Shown in pieces: positions 20,346 through 31,034 of a DNA stretch of 64,000 bases. The stretch covers positions 5,828,001-5,892,000 of the forward strand of contig JAVHKY010000029.1 in assembly GCA_035079385.1 (NCBI GenBank). Direction: 5' to 3'. Origin of the DNA: Aspidiotus rigidus. Lineage: Eukaryota; Arthropoda; Insecta; Hemiptera; Diaspididae. The notes beneath the pieces are model-generated. The model made no database searches. It was given only the letters and a program-made list of their open reading frames with translations, and had not been told where the DNA came from. The position numbers and the translations under genes were made by a program. Numbering within the stretch: the first letter of the stretch is position 1; each line of letters begins with the position of its first letter.

Positions 20346-22080
20346 AAATCGTACGTTTTTACGGACGATGCTCGGCCCGGAGCCTGCCCTCTTTTCTTTA
20401 AATGTCCTCCCAATAAAGAGAAAGATTTTCTGACAAAGCCAAATAAATAACTCAAAGTATGTTATTTTTGCGGCACTGTCGCCTGTTGCAATAATCAAAT
20501 ACCGAAAAGAAAATATAAAAACTTACTATCTCCTCATCGTCAATGTCGAAATCGAGTCGACGCCTGTTATTCTAGATTAATATCGATCGATAAACGACAT
20601 CGATTTCCTGTTCATTATACGTCATCCATCGGTGGAAGATTAACACTCGATTTCAAGGGCATAATTTGAAAGGGCTTTAGAATGAATCGACTTCCGGACT
20701 TCTACGCAGTAGGTATCAGATTTCAATGTTGCCTGAAAATCGACGTCAAAATTGTATCGATTTGACCTTCGCTGCACTGGTCAGCCCTTTTCATATAAAT
20801 TATGATTGCACATTCTGTCTGCGAGTAGTCAAGTCACTTAACAGACAGAAGGCTACAAGAGGGTGACTTTACATACATTTTGGATCGACGTAGATTTGAC
20901 ATCACTAGAAAATTAAAAATCGACTACTAATCGGCACAACAGAGCAGTCGATTTCAGGTCGATGAAAAAATTTGACGAAGTCGACTCGAACTCGAAGTCT
21001 GACTGACCTTGAAAGAACTAAATTTCTAGGACGATTTGGTCCGTCATCGGGTTCAGCAGCTAAATTTCTAATAGGTGTCCGCACATCATTAAAGCACGTA
21101 CACACCTTACGAATGCCGACCCGATTTTACCTGGTGCGAATTTACCTCGTTAACAATCATTTGGTGAGAAACCAGCATTAATCTACCAATGATGATTAAA
21201 ATACGATGTTTCATACTGCGGCGATATAAGATAATACTTATATAGGAAGAATTCGTTGTGATAGTCTGTCTTAAAATTTAATTATCGCTCGATCTGGTTC
21301 GAGTTTATCTTACTTTAGTAAAGTAAGAAGGTACGACTAAGTAGTAGGATGTAAAATTTCACCTTTCCCATATCACCGTACAACAAAAAGTGCTCCGGAT
21401 GGTACTAAAATCGGAATGTTTTTCATTTGAAAGTGCATGACGACGAGATATGTACCGCAAGAATTATGTGCCACTCCTTCGGTACAATTCTCTCTTTATA
21501 TGATCGATTAAGATAGTAAAGTAAGAAGTCAATTTCACTCTATGGTTTAAATATCAAGTTAATATGATGAACCCGCTAAAATAAGTTTGCTCGCGTTTCA
21601 TACCAGCGTTTAGTTTAAGTAAGATGAAGTTAATGATAATTAAATTCCGCCTTATACCGCGTACACGTCGAAGCTCCTATCTCGTACATTAGGATCACGA
21701 TTGTAGGTATGTAGGAAAGCTGTTTCACTAATTTCATTCAGGTAAGCACTGACTATATGTTCAGAAAAAAAAACCTCATCGTCTGTCGAATAATTTGGTT
21801 TGTTTCATTTCGCATCCCATACAGCAACGACGACTATTGTTTTATTCGAAAGCGTGTTACTTTTGAATTCACACACGTAAATAAGGTTAACTCAAATGGG
21901 ATAAGAAAGTAATTTTACCATGTCGGTATTTCTAACATAGTTCCTCAAATGCAGGTTATTCGGAGGAAATTCCTATCAAACTCCTGGTATACATTTTCAT
22001 CCTTGACAATGAATCGATGGAAAAAAACGAGTGGTTGATGTTGAGTCGACGTTCAGTCATTTTGGGTTGACATACCTAGA
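20346..22080. other. Unique AT-rich DNA
   Basis: No gene is supported. AGTAAAGTAAGAAG occurs as a direct repeat near 21,316 and 21,514, the first within the small palindrome CTTACTTTAGTAAAGTAAG. The intervening 0.2 kb may be a short decayed element. Confidence 0.4.
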
Positions 22081-22094
22081 GCGGAACTCAATCC

Positions 22095-22915
22095 AATGAT
22101 GCAATTTGTGCATTCTGCTGCATGGAAAAAGCTGTGCGAAACGGGGCGGATGAGAATTCGTTTGGCGAGCCCCACAAGACAATGCTAGAAAAACTGAAGG
22201 TCCTCACAGCAATGAGCCGAGTGGAGCCGGATGTTGTGGGGCGAATCATTGATGGCTTGTTCCCACAGCAGTCACCACCAATAGTAACGCTACCAATAGT
22301 AAAAGACGTCCTGGGTGTACCGAGGAGGTAGATAAAACAGCCAATAGACAGCGGTGTAAGTATTGGAAGGCTCCTGGCCCGGCTCAGATCCTGAGCCCAG
22401 TCTGGAGCACAATGCATCCAGCTGACCTGGCATTCAATTCGGCAGGTGCTGGGGACTGTTCTCTGGGCGTTGGAAGAAAGCGCTAACTTTGATAGATAAG
22501 AAGGATAAACCACACTTGGCTTGCCATCCTCTTATTGACAACTTTATCTACTAGACGACTTGGACAAACTCTTAGAGAGAGTGATAGCCAGTCGACTCGA
22601 GTGCTGGATATAATCTCAAGTACTTAATTCGGTTACCAAACTGGACGCTGTACATCAGATGCTGGAATCAGGCTGAAGAAGATACTCGAGTCAGTAGTAG
22701 CTATGCCTCAGTTTTGCGCTGCCGTCATCCTCGACATAAGAAATGTGTTGCACTATATTTCACGGGAGAGGATATTGGAGGCCCTTATGGACGCAGGAGT
22801 GTCCGCATCGTTAACTTGGCTGTCGAGAAATCCAAGCAGACACGACTGCTGGTACAGTAAAGCGCCCAGTTACTTGTGAGGTGCCACAGGGGTCCATGGG
22901 CTGCTCTTGTAGTGT
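22095..22915 (+). pseudogene. R1-clade LINE ORF2 fragment, second copy
   Basis: Same element family as at 5.1-5.9 kb. Plus-strand frames give AWKKLCETG, then a variant of KTMLEKLKVLTAMSRVEPDVV, GRIIDGLFPQQSPPIVTLPI, then a broken RT block (KKDKPHLACHP, RVIASRLEC). Downstream come a palm segment (AVILDIRNVLHYISRERILE) and a segment resembling VTCEVPQGSMG, the usual pre-catalytic motif. These are known landmarks of R1-type reverse transcriptases. Numerous stops and small deletions break the frame and there is no 5' endonuclease, so the copy is dead. It extends about 250 bp further 3' than the first copy. Confidence 0.8.
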
Positions 22916-25670
22916 GAGATAGGAACATACTTGAAATTTCGGAAATTGTATTTATATTAAAAAAATTGATACCAATTTCTCATGAGACCACCGAGCAAAG
23001 TCTGTAATATTTATTAGTTAATAATTTAGGCAGGGTTACATAATTAACTTGTTTATAACTTTTGATTGTAATTTTCATATTCAACTATTAAAATATCGTC
23101 GAAGCTTATCCCCGTTTTTTTTTTTAATTAAAAAATTTTATCAATTGTGTAATAAAGAGAGTCGTGATTCCCGACCCTTCATATTTTGTACGCAGGAAAG
23201 GGAATTGTGATTTCCGATCGCCTGTATTTATATGTATTTTAATGGTGAAAGACTTATAGAAAAAATTGCAAGTTTATTTTTTGCTGGTGTTGACTTTAGA
23301 ACAAGGAGGCCCTAATCCAGAGGCCTCTTCTGTTACGTGTATTTTAATTGTGGAAAAACGTAGAAAAAAAATTCAAAGCTCGTTATTAGGTATGTGAGAA
23401 GAGAGTCGTACTTCATTTATGTGTATTTTAATGGTGAAAGACTACAGGAAAATTTTTCACATTCATTTTTTGCTGTTCTGTTTCCAAACATTACGATAAT
23501 TTTTTAGTTTCTGCAAAGTGAATATTTTTTCAGACAGTCTTGAAGACTCACTCGACTACGTCAGGGACTAAATTGAAGAAGGTTTCTGACCGGCCTTATC
23601 ACGACCAAAGAAAATGAAATTTTGTCTATTCTGTCAAGCATCAATAGAATAATATGAATGAATGGAAAGTTCTGTTCTTGACGAGATCGGGGGACGAACC
23701 TCTCCCAGCCTGCTACAGTTTGCTTGTTCCGTTATTGAAAACCTCTCCTTCCTCAGCCTTCATACTCGAATTTTTGATTTTTTCGCAAAATAAGTATTAG
23801 ATGTTTTAATAGACTTTCGAGGCATTCATAGAGTTGTATAGGCATCTTGATCCCAAATTCTATGAAATATATCTCGACTTCATGAACATTCCACTATATT
23901 TGGAACTCCTTTCGCATAATTATACTCATAAGATCTTAAAACTTCACGGTATTATTTACCGCGATTCTGTCCAAATCTTTATAGACCAAAAAAAAAAAAA
24001 TGAGGACGCACTTTTATCGACTTCCTCGTCTGGGTAGCCCGTAAACAGAAAGGTTACTGACTCATTAATTCTCATTCAACGTATATAATATAATCGACCG
24101 ACGTTACACCCGAATTCAGATTATTGAGATCTGTTTTAAAATTCACAGTTTTTTTCTCTTCGATCCTTTAACACTGGTACTTCGCGTGGTCTTTGTTATT
24201 ACACTTCTTTTTTTTTCCTCTTTCTCTTCATTATATTCAGTCGCAGCCAATTATGGAAATATTACTTCCTTCGGACTATTAAGCGGCTCGTGCTTAATAT
24301 CCATCGAGACGGCGCTCCTCCGTGTACTCATCAATTTCATTTTTATGTCACACTCGTGTTGTGTCCATTTCTGCTCGTAACTGTGCAGGCTTCATTCGTC
24401 CGTTCCGCCAAATTAGGGAATTTTGTGGGCGTCGTCGGTTAGTTCTCATTTTGCGTAAGACCGACTTTTTGAAAGTTTGTTGGTCGCTTGAATCGATGCT
24501 CGTGATCGATGGTGCGGAATTTTTCTGTATCTGCATGTGCGTACCAATTGCCAAAAGGCTTTCATTTTCGATATATCTCGGGGTAGGGAGGGCCCATCAA
24601 ATTCTTTTCAATTCCTCGCGAGATCAATCGAATGCATATAACTCGACGATTGTATAATCCTATATCGAGTTGTTTCTTCTTCTACCGATGATGCAGTTCA
24701 GTCGTAGTATTTTGTCTACTCGATTCTCCACAATGAGACACGTGGTCGCGTATTCATTAATTTTCGTGCGCCGTGAATTAATATATTAGGCGTAGGCTTG
24801 CATTCATTGTAACATCGTCGTCGGTGGAGTTATCAACAATAAAGAAGAACAATAACGAAAACGCTAATTCATTAAACTCGTTTTCTGCATGGTGCATTGC
24901 TTATAATAATGCGATAAGATGACACGAATTAACCTATGGCATTTCGAGTTCAACCAATTATGTAAGACGCGGTTCTAAATGAACTTTCATTTTCGCTCGT
25001 TTCAATATTACTATACACGAGTAAATTTCTACTGCACAATACACGATTATTAAACGTGGTCCATTCGACTAGAGTGTTCTAATGCGAACGCATTATTCAC
25101 CTTGACCAATTAATATAAATCTCGTTCAGGTGTACCGATGCGGCTCTTTATTGTCTTGTTTAATACACTTATGAGGAGGCGATGAGTCCTGCACGCTAAG
25201 TGCCGCTCTGAAGGCGCTGTCTCTTGTGTGAAAATATTCTCAAGGGTACCTCAGGTTAACAATTGTAGCAGACGCCACCCACGAATGCTCAAAGCTGCGA
25301 AGAAATTTTAGAATTTTGTGCCGAAGAATCACGAATGTGAACTCGGATAGTGTATGAAAGAGCATCGAAGAATTACGTTTTCAGATAAGACGAGGAATCT
25401 AGAAAAATTCATGAAGTCGTTCTAGAGGGAAAGGCAGGATTCAAGCCTAAAATGTGAAATCAAAACGTCCGTGGAAGTATCTCTGTCATTTTTAGCTCTA
25501 TTCTATCACGTTCGTCGGCCAAAAATTGACTGTGAATCTGATTGGTACAACACGTGACAGTCCATACCTTCTACCTCAATAAAGTGTGCGTGAGGTTTCG
25601 CCTTTGTTGATGCATAAATGACGAGTTTGGAAAGGGGCTCAAAGAGGGTCGTATCGCACGACATAATGAG
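22916..25670. other. Unique DNA with a three-copy direct repeat
   Basis: The motif TGTATTTTAATGGTGAAAGAC recurs near 23,232, 23,338 (diverged) and 23,422, each followed by an A-rich segment and, in two copies, by TTTATTTTTTGCTG. The stretch 24,180-24,700 has balanced composition with open frames on both strands but no recognisable domain or good splice pair. Nothing else is assignable. Confidence 0.4.
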
Positions 25671-25674
25671 TATT

Positions 25675-26015
25675 CTATCGTACGCACGAGTCATCAGGTA
25701 TAATATTGGGTATAATGAGGTGTAAGTAGTGCACTAAAAATTAAAAAGGTCTTGGGTGTACAATTCTACTTTATTAGTCAGCAATTGCAGGAGCACTTTC
25801 GGGTGCTAACCATCATCAGTCGTATTGCTATTTAGTAACATGGCCTTAAATATCAATTTGTATAGTCCTAAACTGTGGTCTGAAGCTTCAAAAGATGTTT
25901 ACTGTTTTGTATCGCACAATATAATAAATATTCCATTGTTTGCACCAAGTCATCAGATGTAATATTCGGTGTAATGAGGGGTAAGTAGTGCACTAAAAAT
26001 TGAAAAAGTCTCTGT
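25675..26015. repeat. Direct repeat pair (about 95 bp)
   Basis: 25,660-25,755 and about 25,915-26,010 share ATTCTAT/CGTACGCACGAGTCATCAG...TAATATTGGGTATAATGAGGTGTAAGTAGTGCACTAAAAATT in order, with about 80 percent identity by eye. The spacer is about 160 bp. Confidence 0.6.
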
Positions 26016-26019
26016 TTTT

Positions 26020-26445
26020 TCAGCGCGATTCTCTCCTTCTGTAGGGTATCTTCACTGAGTCGGTTCACTCTGGAGCACCACACACAAGGATTGACAAGGC
26101 GATCTTTCTTCTCGCTTTTCTCGGCCCTCCTAGGTTTCTCAACAGGCACCCTGCCCGCCTCTTCCCCTCACATCAGGGTGGTGCCTAAAGCTCGCCTTTG
26201 AGTCAAACCAGATGCATAGGTACTTCATCACCTTCTTGGTCTTGATTTCCACACCTTTCAGGCCAAAGGTGGGTCGACTCAACATTCGAAGGGTTTCGAA
26301 TAATACTCCTATGGCCTACCTAATACCGACTCAATCCAACGTGTCAATTCCTCCAGAGCCCGGTCTACCTTACTCTCCGCTACCGTCAGTGTGTCATCTG
26401 CATAGCACTATACTAAATCACTTGTAGATTACAAGGTTGAGGGGA
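26020..26445 (-). pseudogene. LINE reverse-transcriptase fragment with YADD (minus strand)
   Basis: The reverse complement of 26,395-26,345 encodes YADDTLTVAESKVDRALEEL, which contains the catalytic YADD box of retroelement reverse transcriptases. After one frame change, 26,215-26,280 encodes FGLKGVEIKTKKVMKYLCIW, the segment that normally follows in R1-type LINEs (K-T-K-x-V-x-Y-L-G). A further minus-strand open frame to 25,868 is possibly the RT C-terminus but is not recognised. Frame changes and a stop after the YADD block show it is dead. It is the clearest of three related minus-strand scraps (also 6.0-6.2 and 8.3-8.8 kb). Confidence 0.75.
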
Positions 26446-26499
26446 GGTAGATTGAACTCGCAAATTCCAGAATCAGGCTTGGGGTCACGGTGATGACGT

Positions 26500-28160
26500 C
26501 ATAGTTGGAAGGGACCTCGGGGTCACGGCTAATGATAGGAACCTTCAAGAAGGGACTGGAAACATGTTAAAAACATATAAAACAACAAGGCTAGCTCGAA
26601 CATCTAAGATACTGACACTTTTAGCTGAAAGAAAGTCGGTGCCTAAAACGATTATACAGATGGATTTTGACCAGAAAGAGCTAGAATACCCCTCTTGCGC
26701 CGTAAAACTTGAAACTCTATGGAAAACACTATAGAAGATATGTCTCAAAGCAAGGAGAGAAGTCAATAAGCAACATGGGTACCAGAAAATGCTTCTGTTT
26801 TATATGTGACTGCAGCAATTGAGAAAGAATAAGCCTGAGGCCAACCAAAATAGAGTTGAATATCTACAATTCAAGCAAGTAGCAAGTGAGCAACTGCTTA
26901 TGCTCTAAAGAATTACGCATTTACCAAGATGAAAGCACTGGAGCAATTCTCATAAAATTCAAGAAATGCTCTGTAGATACGCGAAAGACCAGAGCGCACT
27001 GTCTGCAACCGTCCAGACGACAACACCACTGCTGAACAATATAAGAAAAAGGCAGAGGATGCAGAGGATAAAACGAGGTCCCGCATTAACTTCAGAATGC
27101 ACAATCGTAGAATTCAGCAGATCAACCTGGAAGATTTCCATATCAAAATGAACACGTGACGAGCTTGTTAGAGAAGATTCTTTGGACAAAGTTGAAGAGA
27201 ATGCCATCTTGTTCACTAGCTGCCTCCGCAAAGCTGTTGAGAAGTCCATCATGGATACCCTCTAGCTGCAAAAGATTAAACAAGAACTCTAGTAATAAAT
27301 TGCACAGACGCAAAAAGTTCGAACGCTCCAATATCGTGCTAGAATAAAGATAGCTAAGGAAGTACTTAGCACAGGATTTGTAGACCAAACTAAATCTTGT
27401 GGACGACCCTACAAGATGTGATCCAATTATCGGCTTTCCACAAAAGCCTCAAACAGGAAGTCTTGCTGACCACCTCAGGTGCAGAGATGCATGAAGTTTT
27501 GCTCCATCAGTCAAAATTTTCGAGCGGCGTACACCAAATAGCACATGAAGACTTGTAGAGGGAAGCGTCCGACTTCTTTGAAAACTTGAAGCGAACGATG
27601 AACTTGGGTAGCGTAGAACGAATACCTCCATCTATCAGATCCACACTTGAAATAATTTGTGATGCAGGTAGAGTGCTAAACAAAACCAATTTTCACAAAT
27701 TTGGTGTTTACAAACATTGTACATGAACCAGAACCAACTTCAAAGTTCAACGTGTGAGCTGGAGATGGTAAAACTGATAAGAGGTACGATTTATACACTC
27801 TCTATTTCTAGCTCAGTTCAAATTCAGTCAATTTCTCCTTTCTCTGCAGTCCATCACCACTCGATGGGAGGTTTACACATAGTGAAAATCATAATCCACC
27901 CTTGAACTCATGAACTCATAAATCAATGAAATCTGAAGTACGAGTAGGTAGTTCAAAATCTGTGGTTTACTTGGAAGGCGCTCTCAAACAAGTGAAAGTA
28001 AATCTTAATAAGAACATTTCCAACACCAATCTGCTTTACCTTGGCAAAACTAGAGAAAAGAAAACGACTTTATCCTGTGGAAGTCCGAAAGGCTCATTCA
28101 CGGACCTCTTAAGGAATGTCGTATTCCCAGCCCACTATCTCAAGTCTCAACTTTGAAGCT
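26500..28160 (+). pseudogene. Decayed coding-like tract, unknown
   Basis: Several plus-strand frames read like protein but change frame and contain stops: PKTIIQMDFDQKELEYPS (about 26,640), EENAILFTSCLRKAVEKS (about 27,200), DFFENLKRTMNLGSVERIPP (about 27,570), then a 76-codon open frame at 27,926-28,156 containing SVVYLEGALKQVKVNL and GSFTDLLRNVVFPAHYL. Composition is non-repetitive and fits a single degenerated gene or transposon ORF of more than 500 codons. I recognise no domain. It follows directly after a minus-strand LINE fragment. Alternatives are a processed pseudogene or an unrelated transposon gag. Confidence 0.35.
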
Positions 28161-28175
28161 CAGTGGTCATCGTAC

Positions 28176-28487
28176 TCATCCGGCACACAAAAGTGAACGC
28201 AGCCGAAAGTAATTCTCATCTTCGCGGTATCTCGTTGTACAAAAATTGTTCATTCCATTATATTTGCGCGGACGTTCCAAATTACGATGACATGTACAGT
28301 AAATTTTACCGTGATTTTGCGAAAACTCTCTAATGACTTCGCCTCGATCGTTGTACAGCACAACACCGTAAGGGCGGTCTTGGATTGCTGCAGCAGTTAT
28401 CATCAGCGTACCTTTTATCTTATTAAAATTTACTATTCGCCGCATCGTAAAAACAGAAAAATGTGTGCGAATTTTTTCCGTAATCAC
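28176..28487 (-). CDS. Antisense open frame opposite candidate exon
   Basis: A 103-codon minus-strand frame with ATG reads TLMITAAAIQDRPYGVVLYN, DRGEVIREFSQNHGKIYCTC and ENYFRLRSLLCAG, with four clustered cysteines. Composition is protein-like but no family is recognised. It overlaps the plus-strand exon candidate at 28,394-28,603, so at most one is likely to be real. No poly(A) signal or splice support was identified. Confidence 0.22.
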   Translation of the reverse strand: MITEKIRTHFSVFTMRRIVNFNKIKGTLMITAAAIQDRPYGVVLYNDRGEVIREFSQNHGKIYCTCHRNLERPRKYNGMNNFCTTRYREDENYFRLRSLLCAG

Positions 28488-28603
28488 ACTAACGAGGAGA
28501 AACGTTATAAGTTTAGAAGAGAACGTTACCGGTCTCGTTCGTATACCTTTGGAAGACGCGCATACGAACGCATTGTACTCAGGTGCGGAAAGTCAAGCAG
28601 AAG
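28394..28603 (+). CDS. Candidate internal exon, membrane-type protein, unknown
   Basis: A plus-strand frame open over 70 codons ends at a strong donor (CAGAAG|GTGAGC, GT at 28,604, phase 1). It can begin after the acceptor-like TTGCTGCAG|CAG at 28,393. The product starts with a hydrophobic stretch of about 15 residues (VIISVPFILLKFT), followed by basic RRIVKTEK, then LTRRNVISLEENVTGLVRIP and LEDAHTNALYSGAESQAE. It reads like a transmembrane helix followed by a cytoplasmic or lumenal segment. No family is recognised and no partner exon is identified. Against it, the pyrimidine tract before the acceptor is poor, and the opposite strand is also open over much of the same DNA (28,176-28,487). Treat it as a lead. 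Confidence 0.38.
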
Positions 28604-28679
28604 GTGAGCCATTCATATTGAATGGACTACCGAACGACCGCTCGTGAGAAATTAATTGCAGAGAAAGTGTGTAATGCGA

Positions 28680-29560
28680 ACCGCTGGGTACAAGTTGAAA
28701 AAAGGAGTGCCAGTCAATTCAAACGCGTGATATTTGCTATTGGACTTAATTCGACAAATTCCGAACGTATTTCTTTCTTCTTCCGTTGACCGTATGGAAA
28801 CCGTCCGCGTTTTATTTATAATTGGTGTATATAATATAAGATTTAGAATTTAAAAAGCACTTAAAGGACCTACATATTTGTCGTTCGCTCGGGAATATCG
28901 ATCGCGCTAATTGGACCTCCTTCGAGCGCGCGAGAGAGATGATTCACTGTTAAGAGGTCACATCTGGTTCTGAGTAACCTATTTCGACCGCCCTCAATGT
29001 GCATGCGGTTCAGAAGAAACGGTTTACATTAAGATCACGCGGCTGTATTTAAAGTCTATTGCGAGGAAGACTCGGAAGATAAGCAAACGTGAAAAAGCGT
29101 TGAAATAGCGAGTCAAAGAATTGACCGCGGCTGAAAGTGAAAACAAATGATATGAATTCACGGTTTCACCTCATTACGATTGGGGATGTACGAGTATTAG
29201 ATGAAAAAATTTTTTTGTCAACGGCGAGTGCTCTCAGTGGTGTCGGTTTTTGGTTTTGTGATGTAGAACTTCAGTAGACCAGTTCCTGATACTAATTTGG
29301 CTTGTGAACATTCCAGCATAGGATTTATATCTTTGGGCTCGACGTCATCGTGGAATTTGAACTGAAGAGCAGATGAAAAGGCGAAAATTCTCGCGAGTCT
29401 CCTTCCTGATATTTTCTGCTCGATGGTCAAATTTTCTCCAAGTACCTCTTCTAGATAGTGGGAGTCCCAGCTAAAACGCATTTCATGAGACTACTCTTGG
29501 AAAAACTCACGGATTCTTTAACCTGTTTTATGGGGCATATGGGATCTGAAAAAGATTTAC
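28680..29560. other. Unique DNA, weak coding signal at 29.2-29.5 kb
   Basis: A minus-strand frame at 29,218-29,481 contains LTIEQKISGRRLARIFAFSS and ALQFKFHDDVEPKDINPML but matches nothing I know. A fragment of the junction motif (AACCTGTTTTATGGGGC) sits at 29,520-29,537. The GC-richer stretch 28,880-29,100 shows nothing identifiable. Confidence 0.3.
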
Positions 29561-29562
29561 AT

Positions 29563-30180
29563 CAATAAGGTCGAATGCTGTTTGGTCGAAGGAATTTGAC
29601 CGAAGTGGGAATGGTCGAAATCTACAAGGTCGATTACACTGAAAGGTCGAATGAAAAATTGGTCGAATAATGAAAAAAAAAAAAATATAACGAAATTATC
29701 CAGTGATTGACCCAAATTATGAGTTATTGGAAGAATCACTCTATCACAAAATATAGGTAGGAAGTACAAATAAAAATTGGAAAAATGGCTTCAACAAAGC
29801 ACTTTAAACGTCACAAATTATTAAAAATGCATTCACAGACAATTTTAATATTTTAAATTATGGGCCACGCTCCTTAAGTAGCTTCCCACGTCTCACTTTA
29901 GTCTTTGTACTTAAGGACGACGGTAAGTAATCTGTCCTCTTTTAAGATGACCCGTTTTTTTTCTCGGGAGGGGGACCTCCTGCACAGTCCTGCTCAACCA
30001 CCGTTTCAGTCAACGTTTGTTCACAACGGAAATTTTCAATAACTTCCCATAAGGAATGGTGATACCCCGTCATTAATGCATCGAATCCGCGATGCCAGCC
30101 ATTTTGTGATAATTCGACCAATATTTCGACCATTTAGACTTCGACCAAATTGTTTCGATCAAATAGCATTGACCTTATTG
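29563..30180 (-). mobile_element. MULE remnant with GGTCGAA-rich terminal inverted repeats
   Basis: The ends are inverted copies beginning CAATAAGGTC, then AATGCT and TTTGGTCGAA. The left end (29,563-29,670) carries GGTCGA six times in about 105 bp and the right end (30,108-30,180) several more in the opposite sense. Between them the minus strand encodes QNGWHRGFDALMTGYHHSLW, EVIENFRCEQTLTETV and VEQDCAGGPPPEKK. This is the pattern (GWH..F..L....H..IW..I..L+.EQ......Q...G..PP) near the C-terminus of FLYWCH-associated Mutator-like transposases of insects. The catalytic core is absent, so this is an internally deleted, non-autonomous copy. The GGTCGAA repeats are read in frame as V-E pairs at the start of the open frame, showing that the deletion fused the terminal repeat to the transposase 3' end. 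Confidence 0.6.
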
Positions 30181-30230
30181 CCGGTAGCCCCGAGAAAAAG
30201 TTGAAGTACCAGATCTATGATAGGCACTAT

Positions 30231-30749
30231 TATCTGATGGGTATTCTAAGACGCCATTTTGTGTATACAAGGAATTTTCCCCATGAAAGCCCACTTCAAA
30301 TTCGTGTTTTTCAATGAAGGATAACTCGAGAACGGCTCGATGGATTTTTTTGAAATAAGAAAATTTTATGTATAATTGACAATTTTCTCTTCGATTTTTT
30401 TGTAAAAGGATCATTTTCCATCTTATCAATAAATAAATGAAACTCAGATGAAACGTCTCTTTGCCCGAACAGGTGCTGCGTTTGCCACTCGTTACATTGG
30501 TTCGAGAGCACTCGGGCAAAAGAAGGCATTCTATTTATTAAAATAATAACTCGAAAAATAATGCTTTTAAAGAAAGGTCGAAGAGGAAATCGTCGATTGT
30601 CCATAAAATTTCCTTTCCAACGCGGGTCATTTCAAAGAAAGCCATCGAACCGGTCTCGAGTTATTCTTCATTGAAAAACACGAATCTAACTCTTATGGGG
30701 AAAAAATCTTTTTGCACACAAAATGGCGTCTACGAATACCCATCAGATA
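30231..30749. repeat. 0.5-kb foldback
   Basis: The left arm (TATCTGATGGGTATTC, GACGCCATTTTGTGT, TTCGTGTTTTTCAATGAAGG, ATAACTCGAGA) recurs inverted on the right with indels, up to 30,749. Symmetry continues inward to about 30,400 and 30,590 around a core at about 30,490 containing GCCCGAACAGGTGCTGCG. Arms are diverged by roughly 15-20 percent by eye. It has no coding capacity and lies between the MULE remnant and a Penelope-like fragment. Confidence 0.75.
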
Positions 30750-30765
30750 TAGAGCCTGATCTATG

Positions 30766-31025
30766 ACGTCATCAAATTGTGACGTCACAGGCCTCGCCGG
30801 CTATATATAATAGGAAGGGACTTGGAAAAAAATTGAGGTTTTCTTAACGATGTTAAACGAGGAAAGCAGGGAACCGGTTCTATGGGTCGAATTTGATGTA
30901 GTAATGAGGTTTATAGGCCTAATGGGGAAACCATTATAAAAAAAACCGCACCATCAATTCGACCTCTAGGGTAGTGGGGAACTGAAACACCAATTTTCCG
31001 AAATCTGCTTCCATCATATATTATG
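30766..31025. repeat. Repeat-family block (TGACGTCA, junction motif)
   Basis: Contains ATGACGTCATCAAATTGTGACGTCAC at 30,765-30,790, a TATATATAATAGGAAGGGACTTGG unit, the junction AACGAGGAAAGCAGGGAACC at 30,855, and a segment GAATTTGATGTAGTAATGAGG shared with 14.27 kb. Confidence 0.7.
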
Positions 31026-31034
31026 AACTGATTT

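Noticed and set aside
22122..22331. 69-codon open frame as a host gene
   Set aside because: It is the conserved linker segment of the R1-type LINE, matched in order by the copy at 5.2-5.4 kb.
24186..24657. Two overlapping plus-strand open frames in unique DNA
   Set aside because: No motif, no convincing acceptor or donor pair, and the minus strand is open too.
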